64,000 nucleotides of DNA, taken from NCBI RefSeq assembly GCF_002835665.1, contig NZ_PIZV01000070.1:1-64000 (forward strand), in the 5' to 3' direction. Within the stretch, counting starts at the first letter, position 1. Each line of letters begins with the position of its first letter. This document shows, one piece after another, positions 1-7,680 of this stretch. Both the position numbers and the translations under genes were made by a program. This stretch comes from Chryseobacterium sp. PMSZPI (GTDB lineage Bacteria > Bacteroidota > Bacteroidia > Flavobacteriales > Weeksellaceae). The notes under the pieces are model-generated. The model ran no database searches. It was given only the letters and a program-made list of their open reading frames with translations, and was not told the origin of the DNA.

Positions 1-1
1 A

Positions 2-70
2 ATCTTCGCAGTGGTAAAAAGAGAGGAACCTTTTGTAAATTTAACAAGATATAATTTGCACATGTCTTAG
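2..70 (+). CDS. Possible C-terminal fragment of a gene entering from the left
   Basis: Frame 2 is open from the window edge to a TAG at 68-70 and reads as 22 residues ending in ...NLTRYNLHMS. The mix of residues looks protein-like (KREEPFVNLTRYN), while the other two frames look less so. I do not recognise the family; the tail resembles C-termini of some short-chain dehydrogenase/epimerase proteins but this is only an impression. Only the neighbouring sequence to the left could confirm it. Confidence 0.35.
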   Translation: MFAVVKREEPFVNLTRYNLHMS

Positions 71-440
71 AATACACGAATAAAAAAGGTTTTGTTATTT
101 TATGTGTCTATGTTGTTTAAAAATTATAGACTTACAAATGTTGGGGGACACAAAGGACGCAAAAGATTTTATATGCTTTATGTTTTAAGGCGCAAAGATT
201 TTATCTCCGATAAAATTGTAGCAGTATATTAATCTCAATTTCCAACTTGAGTCAGTATTAAAAATCAACCATTGAAGTCAAAGAGCGGAATAAAATCCAA
301 CCATTAAGATACCTTAAGCCGTTAAGATTTATTAAGATTAAGGATTTATTTCACAACGAAAAAGACAGCGGGCTAAAAAAAACTTTTTAAGCTTCTACTG
401 ATCCGGCTCAAGTATTTCTATAATCTTAATGGTTTAGATT
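71..440. other. Gene-free region downstream of argH with repeat sequences
   Basis: No credible gene. It holds a partial copy-like stretch around 145-195 with 'cacaaaggacgcaaaag' and 'ggcgcaaagatttta', similar in flavour to the CACAAAAG inverted-repeat element at 4959-5148, and then a complete 136-bp AACCATTAAG/CTTAATGGTT element at 299-434 that ends a few bases before the argH stop codon. No clear intrinsic terminator for argH was found. Confidence 0.6.
299..434. repeat. Dispersed AACCATTAAG...CTTAATGGTT element, copy A
   Basis: A 136-bp non-coding element bounded by a perfect 12-bp inverted repeat (AACCATTAAGAT at 299-310, ATCTTAATGGTT at 423-434). The interior is rich in TTAAG/CTTAA words. 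Three further copies with the same ends lie at 11574-11703, 11741-11867 and 62009-62132. It sits directly 3' of argH. Confidence 0.75.
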
Positions 441-1745
441 CTAACCCAATAATTTATTTTTCAGTTTATTAAACTGATATTCTATTTTATCCAGGCAAAG
501 ATTCCCTAAACTTCCCTGATGGGTATAATCAAGATCTCCGGGTTCAAACTCAAATTCATTGTTTTCGATCTCCTGCCCTACTTTTACATAAGCGTCACGG
601 AACGAACTTCCATTTTTCACTTCTTGATTAATCTTCTCTACACTGAAAAGATATTTATATTTTTCATCCTCAAGAATTCCATCTTTAACCTGGATATTCG
701 GTAAAGTATAGCTTACAATTTCCAGACATTCTTTTAACGAGTCGATGGCAGGGAAAAGAATTTCTTTGGTTAACTGTACGTCTCTGTGATATCCTGAAGG
801 AAGATTATTTGTCAACAAAATAAGCTCATTCGGTAATGCCTGGATTCTGTTGCATCGTGCACGAACCAGCTCAAAAATATCAGGATTTTTCTTATGAGGC
901 ATTATGCTGCTGCCCGTGGTAAATTCTTTCGGGAAACTGATGAAGTCAAAATTCTGATTTAAATACAGACAGACATCATACGCAAATTTAGCCAGCGTTC
1001 CTGCCAAAGTCGCCATTGCCATCGAAAGTAATTTCTCAGATTTTCCACGCGTCATCTGAGCATATACCGAATTATAATTCATCGACTGGAAACCTAAGTT
1101 GTATGTCGTGCTTTCACGATTAATTGGGAAAGAGGAACCGTAACCTGCCGCCGAACCTAATGGGTTTTTGTTGATGATATTCTTCGTTGAAAACAACATT
1201 TCAACATCGTCTAACAAAGCTTCTGCATAGGCTCCAAACCACAATCCGAAAGACGAAGGCATGGCAATCTGCAGATGGGTATACCCAGGAAGCAGAACAT
1301 TTTTATGCTGATCTGCCAATTTGATTAAAATCTGGAAAAACTCATCTGTCAATGCTGTTATTTCACGGATCTCATCCAGAAGATACAATTTAATATCCAA
1401 TAAAACCTGATCGTTTCTTGATCTTGCGGTATGAATTTTCTTTCCTGTATCTCCCAATTCTTCAATGAGAATCGCTTCTATCTGAGAATGGATATCCTCA
1501 GCTTCTTTATCAATTTCAAAACTACCATCTTCAATTTTATCAAGGATTGTATTTAAGACATATAACATTTGCCCGGATTCTTCCTGAGAAATAATCCCTG
1601 TTTCTGCCAACATTTTACAATGGGCCATTGAACCTTTAACATCATATTTCGCTAAACGTTCGTCGAAGTCAAGATCTTTTCCTACGGTAAAGTTGTTGAC
1701 TAATATATTGGTGGCAAGGTCATCCTTCTGCCATATTTTTTTCAT
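441..1745 (-). CDS. argH: Argininosuccinate lyase
   Basis: Splits argininosuccinate into arginine and fumarate, the last step of arginine synthesis, in the cytoplasm. The 434-residue protein carries the fumarase/aspartase superfamily signature GSSIMPHKKN at about 278-287, plus TARSRNDQ at 106-113 and PGYTHLQ at 153-159. An ATG at 1856 would add 37 residues, but family proteins begin at MKKIWQKDD, so I place the start at 1745. It is the last gene of the minus-strand arginine operon, 264 bp after argE; that gap holds a heptamer-repeat inverted pair. Confidence 0.95.
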   Translation of the reverse strand: MKKIWQKDDLATNILVNNFTVGKDLDFDERLAKYDVKGSMAHCKMLAETGIISQEESGQMLYVLNTILDKIEDGSFEIDKEAEDIHSQIEAILIEELGDTGKKIHTARSRNDQVLLDIKLYLLDEIREITALTDEFFQILIKLADQHKNVLLPGYTHLQIAMPSSFGLWFGAYAEALLDDVEMLFSTKNIINKNPLGSAAGYGSSFPINRESTTYNLGFQSMNYNSVYAQMTRGKSEKLLSMAMATLAGTLAKFAYDVCLYLNQNFDFISFPKEFTTGSSIMPHKKNPDIFELVRARCNRIQALPNELILLTNNLPSGYHRDVQLTKEILFPAIDSLKECLEIVSYTLPNIQVKDGILEDEKYKYLFSVEKINQEVKNGSSFRDAYVKVGQEIENNEFEFEPGDLDYTHQGSLGNLCLDKIEYQFNKLKNKLLG

Positions 1746-1922
1746 AACATATGATTTATTAATTGGTTTTGACATGCCCAGCAAAGCATCCTTATTATTA
1801 ACTATAAAAAACATTTCCTTATTTAAAGTCTTCATTTCTAATGGTAATTTTTGCATAAATCTTTATTAAAAACATCAACTTTGCTGCCTGCTGAGCGTAG
1901 TCAAAACATATTTTATATTGTC

Positions 1923-2006
1923 GGAAGCCTGAAGCTGGATGCTGGATGCTGGAAGTTAATAATAAACCGCAATAACTTCCCTTCTTCCTTCTTCCAGCCT
2001 TCTTCC
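1923..2006. repeat. Degenerate heptamer repeats arranged as an inverted pair
   Basis: Between argE and argH. The left arm (1923-1957) reads as five 7-bp units, GGAAGCC TGAAGCT GGATGCT then GGATGCT GGAAGTT. The right arm (about 1972-2006) carries the complementary type (TTCTTCC units). The arms could pair imperfectly around an AATAATAAACCGCAAT loop. It may act as an intercistronic RNA structure; function unknown. Confidence 0.6.
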
Positions 2007-2009
2007 TTT

Positions 2010-3092
2010 TTATAACACTTTTTCTAAAATCCGGATATAGATTTCTATCCCTTCCTCTATTTCATTGATATAGATGAATTCATCCGCCGTGTGAGAGCGC
2101 CTACTGTCTCCGGGCCCCATTTTCACCGATGTACATGGAATAATGGCCTGATCTGAGGATGTTGGCGAACCATAGGTTGTCCTTCCGATTTCAAGACCTG
2201 CTTTTACAAACGGGTGATCCATTTCAATTTTTGAGGAATTCAGCCTGAAAGACCTCGCCGTAAGGGTAGATTTCATTTGAGACTGAATGATTTCAAAAGC
2301 TTCCTGATTGGAATACTCATCCGTTACCCTTACATCCAATGTGAAGTTACACGATTCCGGAACAACGTTATGTTGTACTCCTGCATGAATTCCTGACAGC
2401 GTAATTTTAACTTCGCCCAGATATTCCGAAACTTTTGGAAATTTAAAGTTTAAAATATTCTGCAAATCCTGCATACATTTCACAATCGAATTGTCATCAT
2501 TAGGATGAGCGGCATGAGAAGGAGTACCTTTCATTTCTCCATCAATCACCAAAAGACCTTTTTCAGCAATCGCTAGATTCATCTGCGTGGGTTCTCCTAC
2601 AATAGCGAGTTCTACGTTGGGTAGCTGCGGAAATAAAGCTTCGATTCCATCAAATCCTGAGATCTCCTCCTCTGCCGTCAAAGCAATAACTAAATTATAT
2701 TGTAAATCTTCTTTATGATAAAAATGTAAAAAAACCTGCGCCATAGAAACGAGAGAAGCTCCTGCATCATTACTTCCCAGTCCGTACAATTTCCCATCCT
2801 TTTCTACAGGTACAAACGGATCAAGTGTGTAGGCTTTATTAGGCTTTACCGTATCATGATGGGTGTTTAATAAAACAGACGGTTTGAATACGTCAAAGTT
2901 TTTATTCACTGCCCATATATTATTTTTAAAGCGCTTAGTCGGAATCTGATGTTTTTTAAAAAAGTTCTCAATTTCTACCGACGTATTGAATTCATCTTTA
3001 CTGAATGAAGGAATCTCAATCAAATTTTTAAGCAATCCGACCGCATTATTCAATAATTCTTCTTTATTATAAACAGATTTCAGTTCCTGCAT
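2010..3092 (-). CDS. argE: ArgE-type M20 deacylase (N-acetyl- or N-succinyl-citrulline/ornithine deacylase)
   Basis: A 360-residue M20-family metallohydrolase that removes the N-acyl group from the arginine precursor. Metal and catalytic residues are visible: HHD at 78-80, D109 in GSNDAG, and the EEE catalytic/metal cluster at 141-143. In a pathway using ArgF' rather than ornithine transcarbamylase, the natural substrate would be an N-acylcitrulline; with the succinyl-type ArgF' here I infer N-succinylcitrulline. The start codon lies 26 bases inside argB, which suggests translational coupling. Assignment to the arginine pathway is strong from context; the exact acyl group is inferred. Confidence 0.9.
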   Translation of the reverse strand: MQELKSVYNKEELLNNAVGLLKNLIEIPSFSKDEFNTSVEIENFFKKHQIPTKRFKNNIWAVNKNFDVFKPSVLLNTHHDTVKPNKAYTLDPFVPVEKDGKLYGLGSNDAGASLVSMAQVFLHFYHKEDLQYNLVIALTAEEEISGFDGIEALFPQLPNVELAIVGEPTQMNLAIAEKGLLVIDGEMKGTPSHAAHPNDDNSIVKCMQDLQNILNFKFPKVSEYLGEVKITLSGIHAGVQHNVVPESCNFTLDVRVTDEYSNQEAFEIIQSQMKSTLTARSFRLNSSKIEMDHPFVKAGLEIGRTTYGSPTSSDQAIIPCTSVKMGPGDSRRSHTADEFIYINEIEEGIEIYIRILEKVL

Positions 3093-3861
3093 GATGATTC
3101 TCTATATGGTTTTTTAATTCTGTTTCTTTAATCAGAAACACTTTATCTACATTATTTTTTATCGCTCCGAGAGCGTTTTCAAGTTTAGGCAAAATCCCTT
3201 TGTGAAGTTTTCCTTCTTCCTTTAATACGGTAAATTCTTCTTCAGAAACCGTTTTGATTAACGATTCAGGGTCATTCACGTCTTCCAGCACTCCTTCCTT
3301 ATCAAAGCAGTACAATAATTCCACTTCATATTTTTCAGACAATGCCTGCGCCATTACAGAGGCAATTGTATCGGCATTGGTATTGAAAAGATTTCCTTTT
3401 TTATCATGTGTAATCGCTGAGAATACAGGAATAAGATCCAGTTTAATCAATTTTGAAAGCAGCTTTCTATTCACACTTTTTTTATTGATATCTCCTACAA
3501 ATCCGAAATCAATTTCAGGATGTTCTCTTTTTTTTGCCTTGATCAGATTTCCGTCTGCACCTGAAAACCCAATGGCATTGCATTTTTTCTGTTGAAGCTT
3601 TTCTACAATCTTTTTATTGATTCCCCCGGCATAAACCATTGTTACAATATCCAATGTTTCCTTATCTGTAATCCTCCTTCCATTGATCATCTTCTGCTCG
3701 ATTCCCAGCTTATCAGCCAAAGTCGTCGCTAACTTTCCTCCGCCGTGCACAAGAATCTTTTTTTCTTTGATATCGGAAAACTGATCTAAAAACTGATCCA
3801 GTAATCGTTCATCATCAATGAGCGCTCCGCCTATTTTTATGATGTATATTTTCTGTTTCAT
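3067..3861 (-). CDS. argB: N-acylglutamate kinase
   Basis: Amino-acid kinase fold protein of 264 residues that phosphorylates N-acetyl- or N-succinyl-glutamate. The N-terminal nucleotide-binding lysine sits in IIKIGG (K9), followed by HGGGK near residue 40 and a NTNAD motif near residue 160. It overlaps argE by 26 bases and follows argF' after a 90-bp gap filled by two palindromic repeats. Slightly shorter than many bacterial ArgB proteins, as in other Bacteroidetes. Confidence 0.93.
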   Translation of the reverse strand: MKQKIYIIKIGGALIDDERLLDQFLDQFSDIKEKKILVHGGGKLATTLADKLGIEQKMINGRRITDKETLDIVTMVYAGGINKKIVEKLQQKKCNAIGFSGADGNLIKAKKREHPEIDFGFVGDINKKSVNRKLLSKLIKLDLIPVFSAITHDKKGNLFNTNADTIASVMAQALSEKYEVELLYCFDKEGVLEDVNDPESLIKTVSEEEFTVLKEEGKLHKGILPKLENALGAIKNNVDKVFLIKETELKNHIENHHAGTEICL

Positions 3862-3879
3862 TTTTATTTTATATTAGAA

Positions 3880-3927
3880 CTGATAGGAATAGATTCCTAT
3901 CTTGGGTTAAATCGTCCCTTTGGGACT
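3880..3927. repeat. 48-bp dispersed double-hairpin repeat, copy 1
   Basis: In the argF'-argB gap. It contains hairpin GATAGGA...TCCTATC and then AAATCGTCCC-TTT-GGGACT. A second copy with the same two-hairpin layout is at 7634-7680 in the argG-argC gap; roughly four fifths of the bases match by eye. Both copies lie in the same orientation between cistrons of the same operon. Confidence 0.7.
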
Positions 3928-3932
3928 CATTT

Positions 3933-3979
3933 TTGCTATCCTTGTCAAGGTTTAGAACCTTGACAAGGATAGCAAAATT
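3933..3979. repeat. CCTTGTCAAGG long palindrome, copy 1, overlapping the 3' end of argF'
   Basis: A perfect 22-bp inverted repeat (outer part TTTTGCTATCC, inner part TTGTCAAGGTT) with a 3-base TAG loop. A second palindrome with the same core and different outer bases follows the response-regulator gene at 17690-17727. On the minus strand this copy encodes the last eight residues of ArgF' and provides its stop codon in the loop. It may also act as a transcription attenuator or RNA-stabilising hairpin. Confidence 0.85.
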
Positions 3980-4911
3980 TCACTGAAGACGGCTTGCGCT
4001 GAGAAAATACGATTCTTTGCCTGTTGATAAATAATTGAATTTTCTCCATCCATTACTTCATCGCTTAATTCAACATTACGACGAACCGGCAGGCAATGCA
4101 TTACTTTTGCACTATTCGTGTTCGCCAGTTTTTCGTTGGTCAGCATCCAGTCTCCTTTTACTTCAGGCATCGCGGCATAGTCGTCAAAAGATGACCAGTT
4201 TTTAACATAAACAAAATCCGCATCTTTTAAGGCTTCATCCTGATCATGAATCACTTTTGTATCTTTTGTAAAAGCAGGATCCAGGTCATACCCTTCCGGA
4301 TTGGCAATCACCAGCTCAACATCCATCTCCTGCATCCATTCTGCAAAAGAATTTCCTACGGCATGGGCAATCGGTTTGATGTGCGGCGCCCAGGTAAGAA
4401 CTACTTTTGGCTTGTGATCTTTTTTCCAGTTTTCCGTAATGGTAATACAGTCTGCTAAACTCTGAAGCGGGTGACGTGTTGCTGATTCCAGGGAAATAAC
4501 AGGTACTTTCGCATGTTTTTCAAACTGGCTCAGAATACTTTCATTCACATCATCTTCTTTACCCTTCATTCCTGCGAAACAACGTACAGCAATAATATCG
4601 CAATATTGATTCAAAACTTCAATGGCATCTTTGATATGTTCTACCGTATCCCCGTTCATTACTGCTCCGTCAGCAAATTCAAGATTCCAGGCTTCCTGGG
4701 CTGCATTTAACGTTAAAACATTTAACCCTAGGTTTTGAGCTGCAATCTGACTGCTTAAACGGGTTCTTAAACTTGAATTTAAAAATACAAGTCCGATGGT
4801 TTTTCCCTTTCCTTTTTCTGTTTCAGAAAGTGGGTTTGCTTTAATTTCTAAAGCTTTTTTTATGATTTCCTGTAAGTTTTCAACATCACTTACAGTTGTG
4901 AATTTTTTCAT
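3952..4911 (-). CDS. argF': N-succinylornithine (or N-acetylornithine) transcarbamylase
   Basis: Transfers the carbamoyl group from carbamoyl phosphate to an N-acylated ornithine. The 319-residue protein has the carbamoyl-phosphate loop SLRTR at 47-51 and the HCLPVRRN motif near residue 272, typical of the AOTCase/SOTCase family rather than true ornithine transcarbamylases. The residue that separates acetyl from succinyl specificity (Glu92 in the Xanthomonas enzyme, Pro90 in the Bacteroides enzyme) aligns with V90 in GDTVEH; a Val at this place is reported to give succinylornithine activity. The last eight residues are encoded by a dispersed palindrome (3933-3979), so the natural C-terminus may have been replaced. 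Confidence 0.9.
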   Translation of the reverse strand: MKKFTTVSDVENLQEIIKKALEIKANPLSETEKGKGKTIGLVFLNSSLRTRLSSQIAAQNLGLNVLTLNAAQEAWNLEFADGAVMNGDTVEHIKDAIEVLNQYCDIIAVRCFAGMKGKEDDVNESILSQFEKHAKVPVISLESATRHPLQSLADCITITENWKKDHKPKVVLTWAPHIKPIAHAVGNSFAEWMQEMDVELVIANPEGYDLDPAFTKDTKVIHDQDEALKDADFVYVKNWSSFDDYAAMPEVKGDWMLTNEKLANTNSAKVMHCLPVRRNVELSDEVMDGENSIIYQQAKNRIFSAQAVFSEILLSLSRF

Positions 4912-5256
4912 TTTAAAATTGATTTTAAAGATTTTGTTTACCCATTAATTGCTAATTCAACCACAAAAGGCACAAAAGTTTTTATTCAAACGCTTTAGAA
5001 CACTTAAGTAAGTTTACAATGAAACTGTATATAAAGTTCATATAAGAAGAAAATCAAAAATTTTCAAAAACTTAAGTGTATTCCTTAACCATTTAGTAGT
5101 TTCTTAAAATCACTTAAATGTTTAAACTCTTTTGTGGCTTTTGTGGTTAAAAAATTTTGAAAGCTAGTTACCCTGTTTAGATTCCTACGGAATGACAAGT
5201 ATTGCGTTAGAGATTTATGCTTCCTTTCTCATTTTGTACTTAACCTTCTTAGTCTT
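4912..5256. other. 345-bp argD-argF' gap without a gene
   Basis: Holds the CACAAAAG inverted-repeat element (4959-5148) and, at 5179-5197, AGATTCCTACGGAATGACA, whose ends (AGATTC...GAATGACA) match those of the repeats that flank the GIY-YIG gene at 13.8-14.3 kb. No ORF with protein-like composition and no obvious separate promoter for argF' were seen. Confidence 0.6.
4959..5148. repeat. 190-bp element with 20-bp CACAAAAG inverted ends
   Basis: In the argD-argF' gap. Left end AACCACAAAAGGCACAAAAG at 4959-4978 and right end CTTTTGTGGCTTTTGTGGTT at 5129-5148 match as inverted repeats at 19 of 20 positions. The interior also shows mirrored ACTTAAGT words. No ORF inside. The layout resembles a MITE or long intergenic hairpin. 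Confidence 0.7.
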
Positions 5257-6402
5257 TTAATCTTTAATGCTCTCCAACACCATTTTTAAAGCATTGATGA
5301 AAAGATCCGTTTCCTCTTTTTTGATATTCAATGCCGGAAGAATCCTTAAAACACTCTTATCATTGGAGTTCCCGGTGAAGATATGATGATCAAACAGCAA
5401 GCTTTTCCTTACTTCTGAACAATCTCTATCGAGTTCTATCCCAATCATCAATCCTTTCCTTCGGATTGATTTAATATGTGGTAAATCTTTAATTTCGTTT
5501 TCAATGTACTCGCCCATTCGTTGAGCATTTTCGATAAGATTTTCATCCTTCATTACATCCAACACAGCAATTGAAGCGGCACATGCCAGGTGATTCCCTC
5601 CGAATGTAGTCCCCAGTAAGCCATTGCTAGCCTCAAATTTCGGATGAATCAAAACACCACCAACAGGGAAACCATTCCCCATACCTTTTGCTGTTGTAAT
5701 AATATCCGGTTCAATTCCGAATTCCTGATGTGCAAAGAAATATCCGCTTCTTCCGTACCCTGATTGTACCTCATCCAGAATCAAAACCGTGTTATATTTT
5801 TCACACAGATCTTTGATTTTTGATAAAAATTCCGGTGTTGGAATCATAATTCCACCTACACCCTGAATTCCTTCGATGATTACGGAAGAAATTTTATTTC
5901 CGTGGAGTTCGAAAGTCTTTTCAAGCTGCTCAATATCATTCCATTCCGATTTGATAAATCTTTCTGAGAAATTGACAGGGGCAACAATTTTTGGATTATC
6001 CGTTACTGAAACCGCCGCAGAAGTTCTTCCGTGAAATGAACCTGAGAAATACAATACTTTGTTCTTTCCATTATGAAAAGAAGCCAGTTTCAATGCATTT
6101 TCATTAGCTTCGGCTCCTGAATTACACAAGAAAAGATTGTAATCTTCATATCCTGACAGTTTTCCAAGCTTTTCTGCGAGTTCCGTCTGCAATTCATTCT
6201 GAACGGAGTTGGAGTAGAAAGAAATTTTTTCCAACTGCTCTTTCAGCTTAGTCTGATAATGCGGGTGGTTATGCCCGATAGAGATTACCGCATGACCTCC
6301 GTAAAAGTCAAGGTACTGTTCTCCTTTATCGTCCCAAAGGAAAGATCCCTGAGCTTTAACCGGGTTTATATTGAATAATGGATATACGTTGAATAAATTC
6401 AT
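5257..6402 (-). CDS. argD: N-acylornithine aminotransferase
   Basis: Class III PLP-dependent aminotransferase of 381 residues; converts N-acylglutamate semialdehyde to N-acylornithine with glutamate as amino donor. The PLP lysine is K239 in TTAKGMGNG, the cofactor aspartate lies in LILDEVQSG at 208-216, and the phosphate-binding NSGAEAN is at 94-100. Lies between argC and argF' in the operon; the gaps on both sides exceed 250 bp, unusual for an operon and filled with repeats. Confidence 0.93.
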   Translation of the reverse strand: MNLFNVYPLFNINPVKAQGSFLWDDKGEQYLDFYGGHAVISIGHNHPHYQTKLKEQLEKISFYSNSVQNELQTELAEKLGKLSGYEDYNLFLCNSGAEANENALKLASFHNGKNKVLYFSGSFHGRTSAAVSVTDNPKIVAPVNFSERFIKSEWNDIEQLEKTFELHGNKISSVIIEGIQGVGGIMIPTPEFLSKIKDLCEKYNTVLILDEVQSGYGRSGYFFAHQEFGIEPDIITTAKGMGNGFPVGGVLIHPKFEASNGLLGTTFGGNHLACAASIAVLDVMKDENLIENAQRMGEYIENEIKDLPHIKSIRRKGLMIGIELDRDCSEVRKSLLFDHHIFTGNSNDKSVLRILPALNIKKEETDLFINALKMVLESIKD

Positions 6403-6422
6403 TTTTTTGTTTTTTTATTATT

Positions 6423-6442
6423 CTTTTGTCTTAAAACAAAAG
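6423..6442. repeat. Small hairpin CTTTTGT-N6-ACAAAAG in the argC-argD gap
   Basis: A 7-bp perfect stem around CTTAAA, followed by AAACAAAAGTTCAAGACC. The remaining 257-bp gap (6403-6659) is AT-rich, with a near-direct repeat of AATT(AA)TTTTCTTAACG around 6570-6605, and contains no gene. I recall similar words between genes of related species, but only one copy is in this window. Confidence 0.4.
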
Positions 6443-6659
6443 AAACAAAAGTTCAAGACCTGGAAACTTCCGCTAAAAATTAGTTCTATTCACTAAAAAT
6501 TCTAAAACTTGTGCGAATTCGAAATTAGTTCTTCGATTCTGTATTTATCTCGCACTTCGAACAGTAGAATTTTCTTAACGTTCATAGAATTAATTTTCTT
6601 AACGCTCCATTTTCCTAAGTCAGATTTGATTTAAAATTCAAAATTGGTTGATTAACCTT

Positions 6660-7625
6660 TTAAAATGCTATCGGTTTTAAGTGTAATCCGGCATTTTCTT
6701 CCCAGCCCATTGCGATATTCATATTCTGTACCGCCTGTCCTGAAGCACCTTTTAACAAATTGTCAATCGCTGAATGAATAACGGCAACATTTCCACTCTT
6801 TTCGATCTGAATCACACAGCGATTCGTATTGACAACCTGCTTTAAATCAACCGCCCTCGGACTTACCGTCACGAAAGGCTTCCCTGCATAAAAATCCTGA
6901 TACAATTGTTCTATTTCCTCCAATTTCATTTCCGTCTTCATGGTGGAACTTGTAAAAATCCCTCTTGCAAAATCTCCTCTCCATGGAACAAAGTTCAGGC
7001 TTACTTCTTTATTATTATATGAAATCAACTGTTGTAAAATCTCATCCACATGCTGGTGGGTCAAGGTTTTATAGGCTGATATATTATCATTTCTCCAGGT
7101 AAAATGCGTCGTGGCCTGTAAAGACTGTCCGGCACCTGTGGAACCTGTAATTCCTGTGGTAAAAACCTCGTTCAACAGTCCTTTTTCCGCTAACGGCAGT
7201 AATGCCAACTGAATTGCCGTCGCAAAACATCCAGGATTGGCAATACTCTTCGAGCCTACCAATTGTTTTTTATGTATTTCCGGCAATCCGTAGATAAAAT
7301 TTCTGTTTTCAAAATTTCCATCGAGACGGAAATCATTTCCAAGGTCAATGACCAAAGTTTCATCCTTAACTGGATTTTGTGTTAACCAATTTTGACTTTC
7401 CTTATGGGGAAGACAAAGGAAAAGAATATCAACCTCTTCTGTCTGATTGGTTAATACCTGATCACAAACCGTCGTTAAATCCGGGTACAAATCCGATATT
7501 CTTGTTCCCGAATTCGAACGACTATATAAAAAACTCAATGTCACATAAGGATGGAAAGCCAGTATACGAATCAACTCGCTTCCTGTATAACCATTGGCAC
7601 CAACTATTCCTATTGTTTTCTTCAT
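6660..7625 (-). CDS. argC: N-acyl-gamma-glutamyl-phosphate reductase
   Basis: NADPH-dependent reductase of 321 residues acting after ArgB. The Rossmann loop GANGYTGSE is at 9-17 and the catalytic cysteine is C133 in NPGCFATA. Length and motifs fit the short (type 2-like) bacterial ArgC proteins. Transcribed with argG upstream, separated by 53 bp occupied by the second 48-bp double-hairpin repeat. Confidence 0.94.
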   Translation of the reverse strand: MKKTIGIVGANGYTGSELIRILAFHPYVTLSFLYSRSNSGTRISDLYPDLTTVCDQVLTNQTEEVDILFLCLPHKESQNWLTQNPVKDETLVIDLGNDFRLDGNFENRNFIYGLPEIHKKQLVGSKSIANPGCFATAIQLALLPLAEKGLLNEVFTTGITGSTGAGQSLQATTHFTWRNDNISAYKTLTHQHVDEILQQLISYNNKEVSLNFVPWRGDFARGIFTSSTMKTEMKLEEIEQLYQDFYAGKPFVTVSPRAVDLKQVVNTNRCVIQIEKSGNVAVIHSAIDNLLKGASGQAVQNMNIAMGWEENAGLHLKPIAF

Positions 7626-7633
7626 GCTTTAAT

Positions 7634-7680
7634 CTGATAGGACAGCATCCTATCTTGTATTAAATCGTTCCTTCGGAACT
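7634..7680. repeat. 48-bp dispersed double-hairpin repeat, copy 2
   Basis: CTGATAGGACAGCATCCTATC followed by AAATCGTTCC-TTC-GGAACT. It fills the argG-argC gap and runs into the argG stop codon (TAG on the minus strand at 7679-7681). See copy 1 at 3880-3927. Confidence 0.7.

Noticed and set aside
519..704. Plus-strand ORF over argH, and the many similar ORFs on the strand opposite real genes
   Set aside because: Shadow frames: they overlap well supported genes and have low-complexity or unnatural composition.
1746..1856. Longer argH starting at 1856
   Set aside because: The extra 37 residues do not resemble the family, which begins at MKKIWQKDD (1745).
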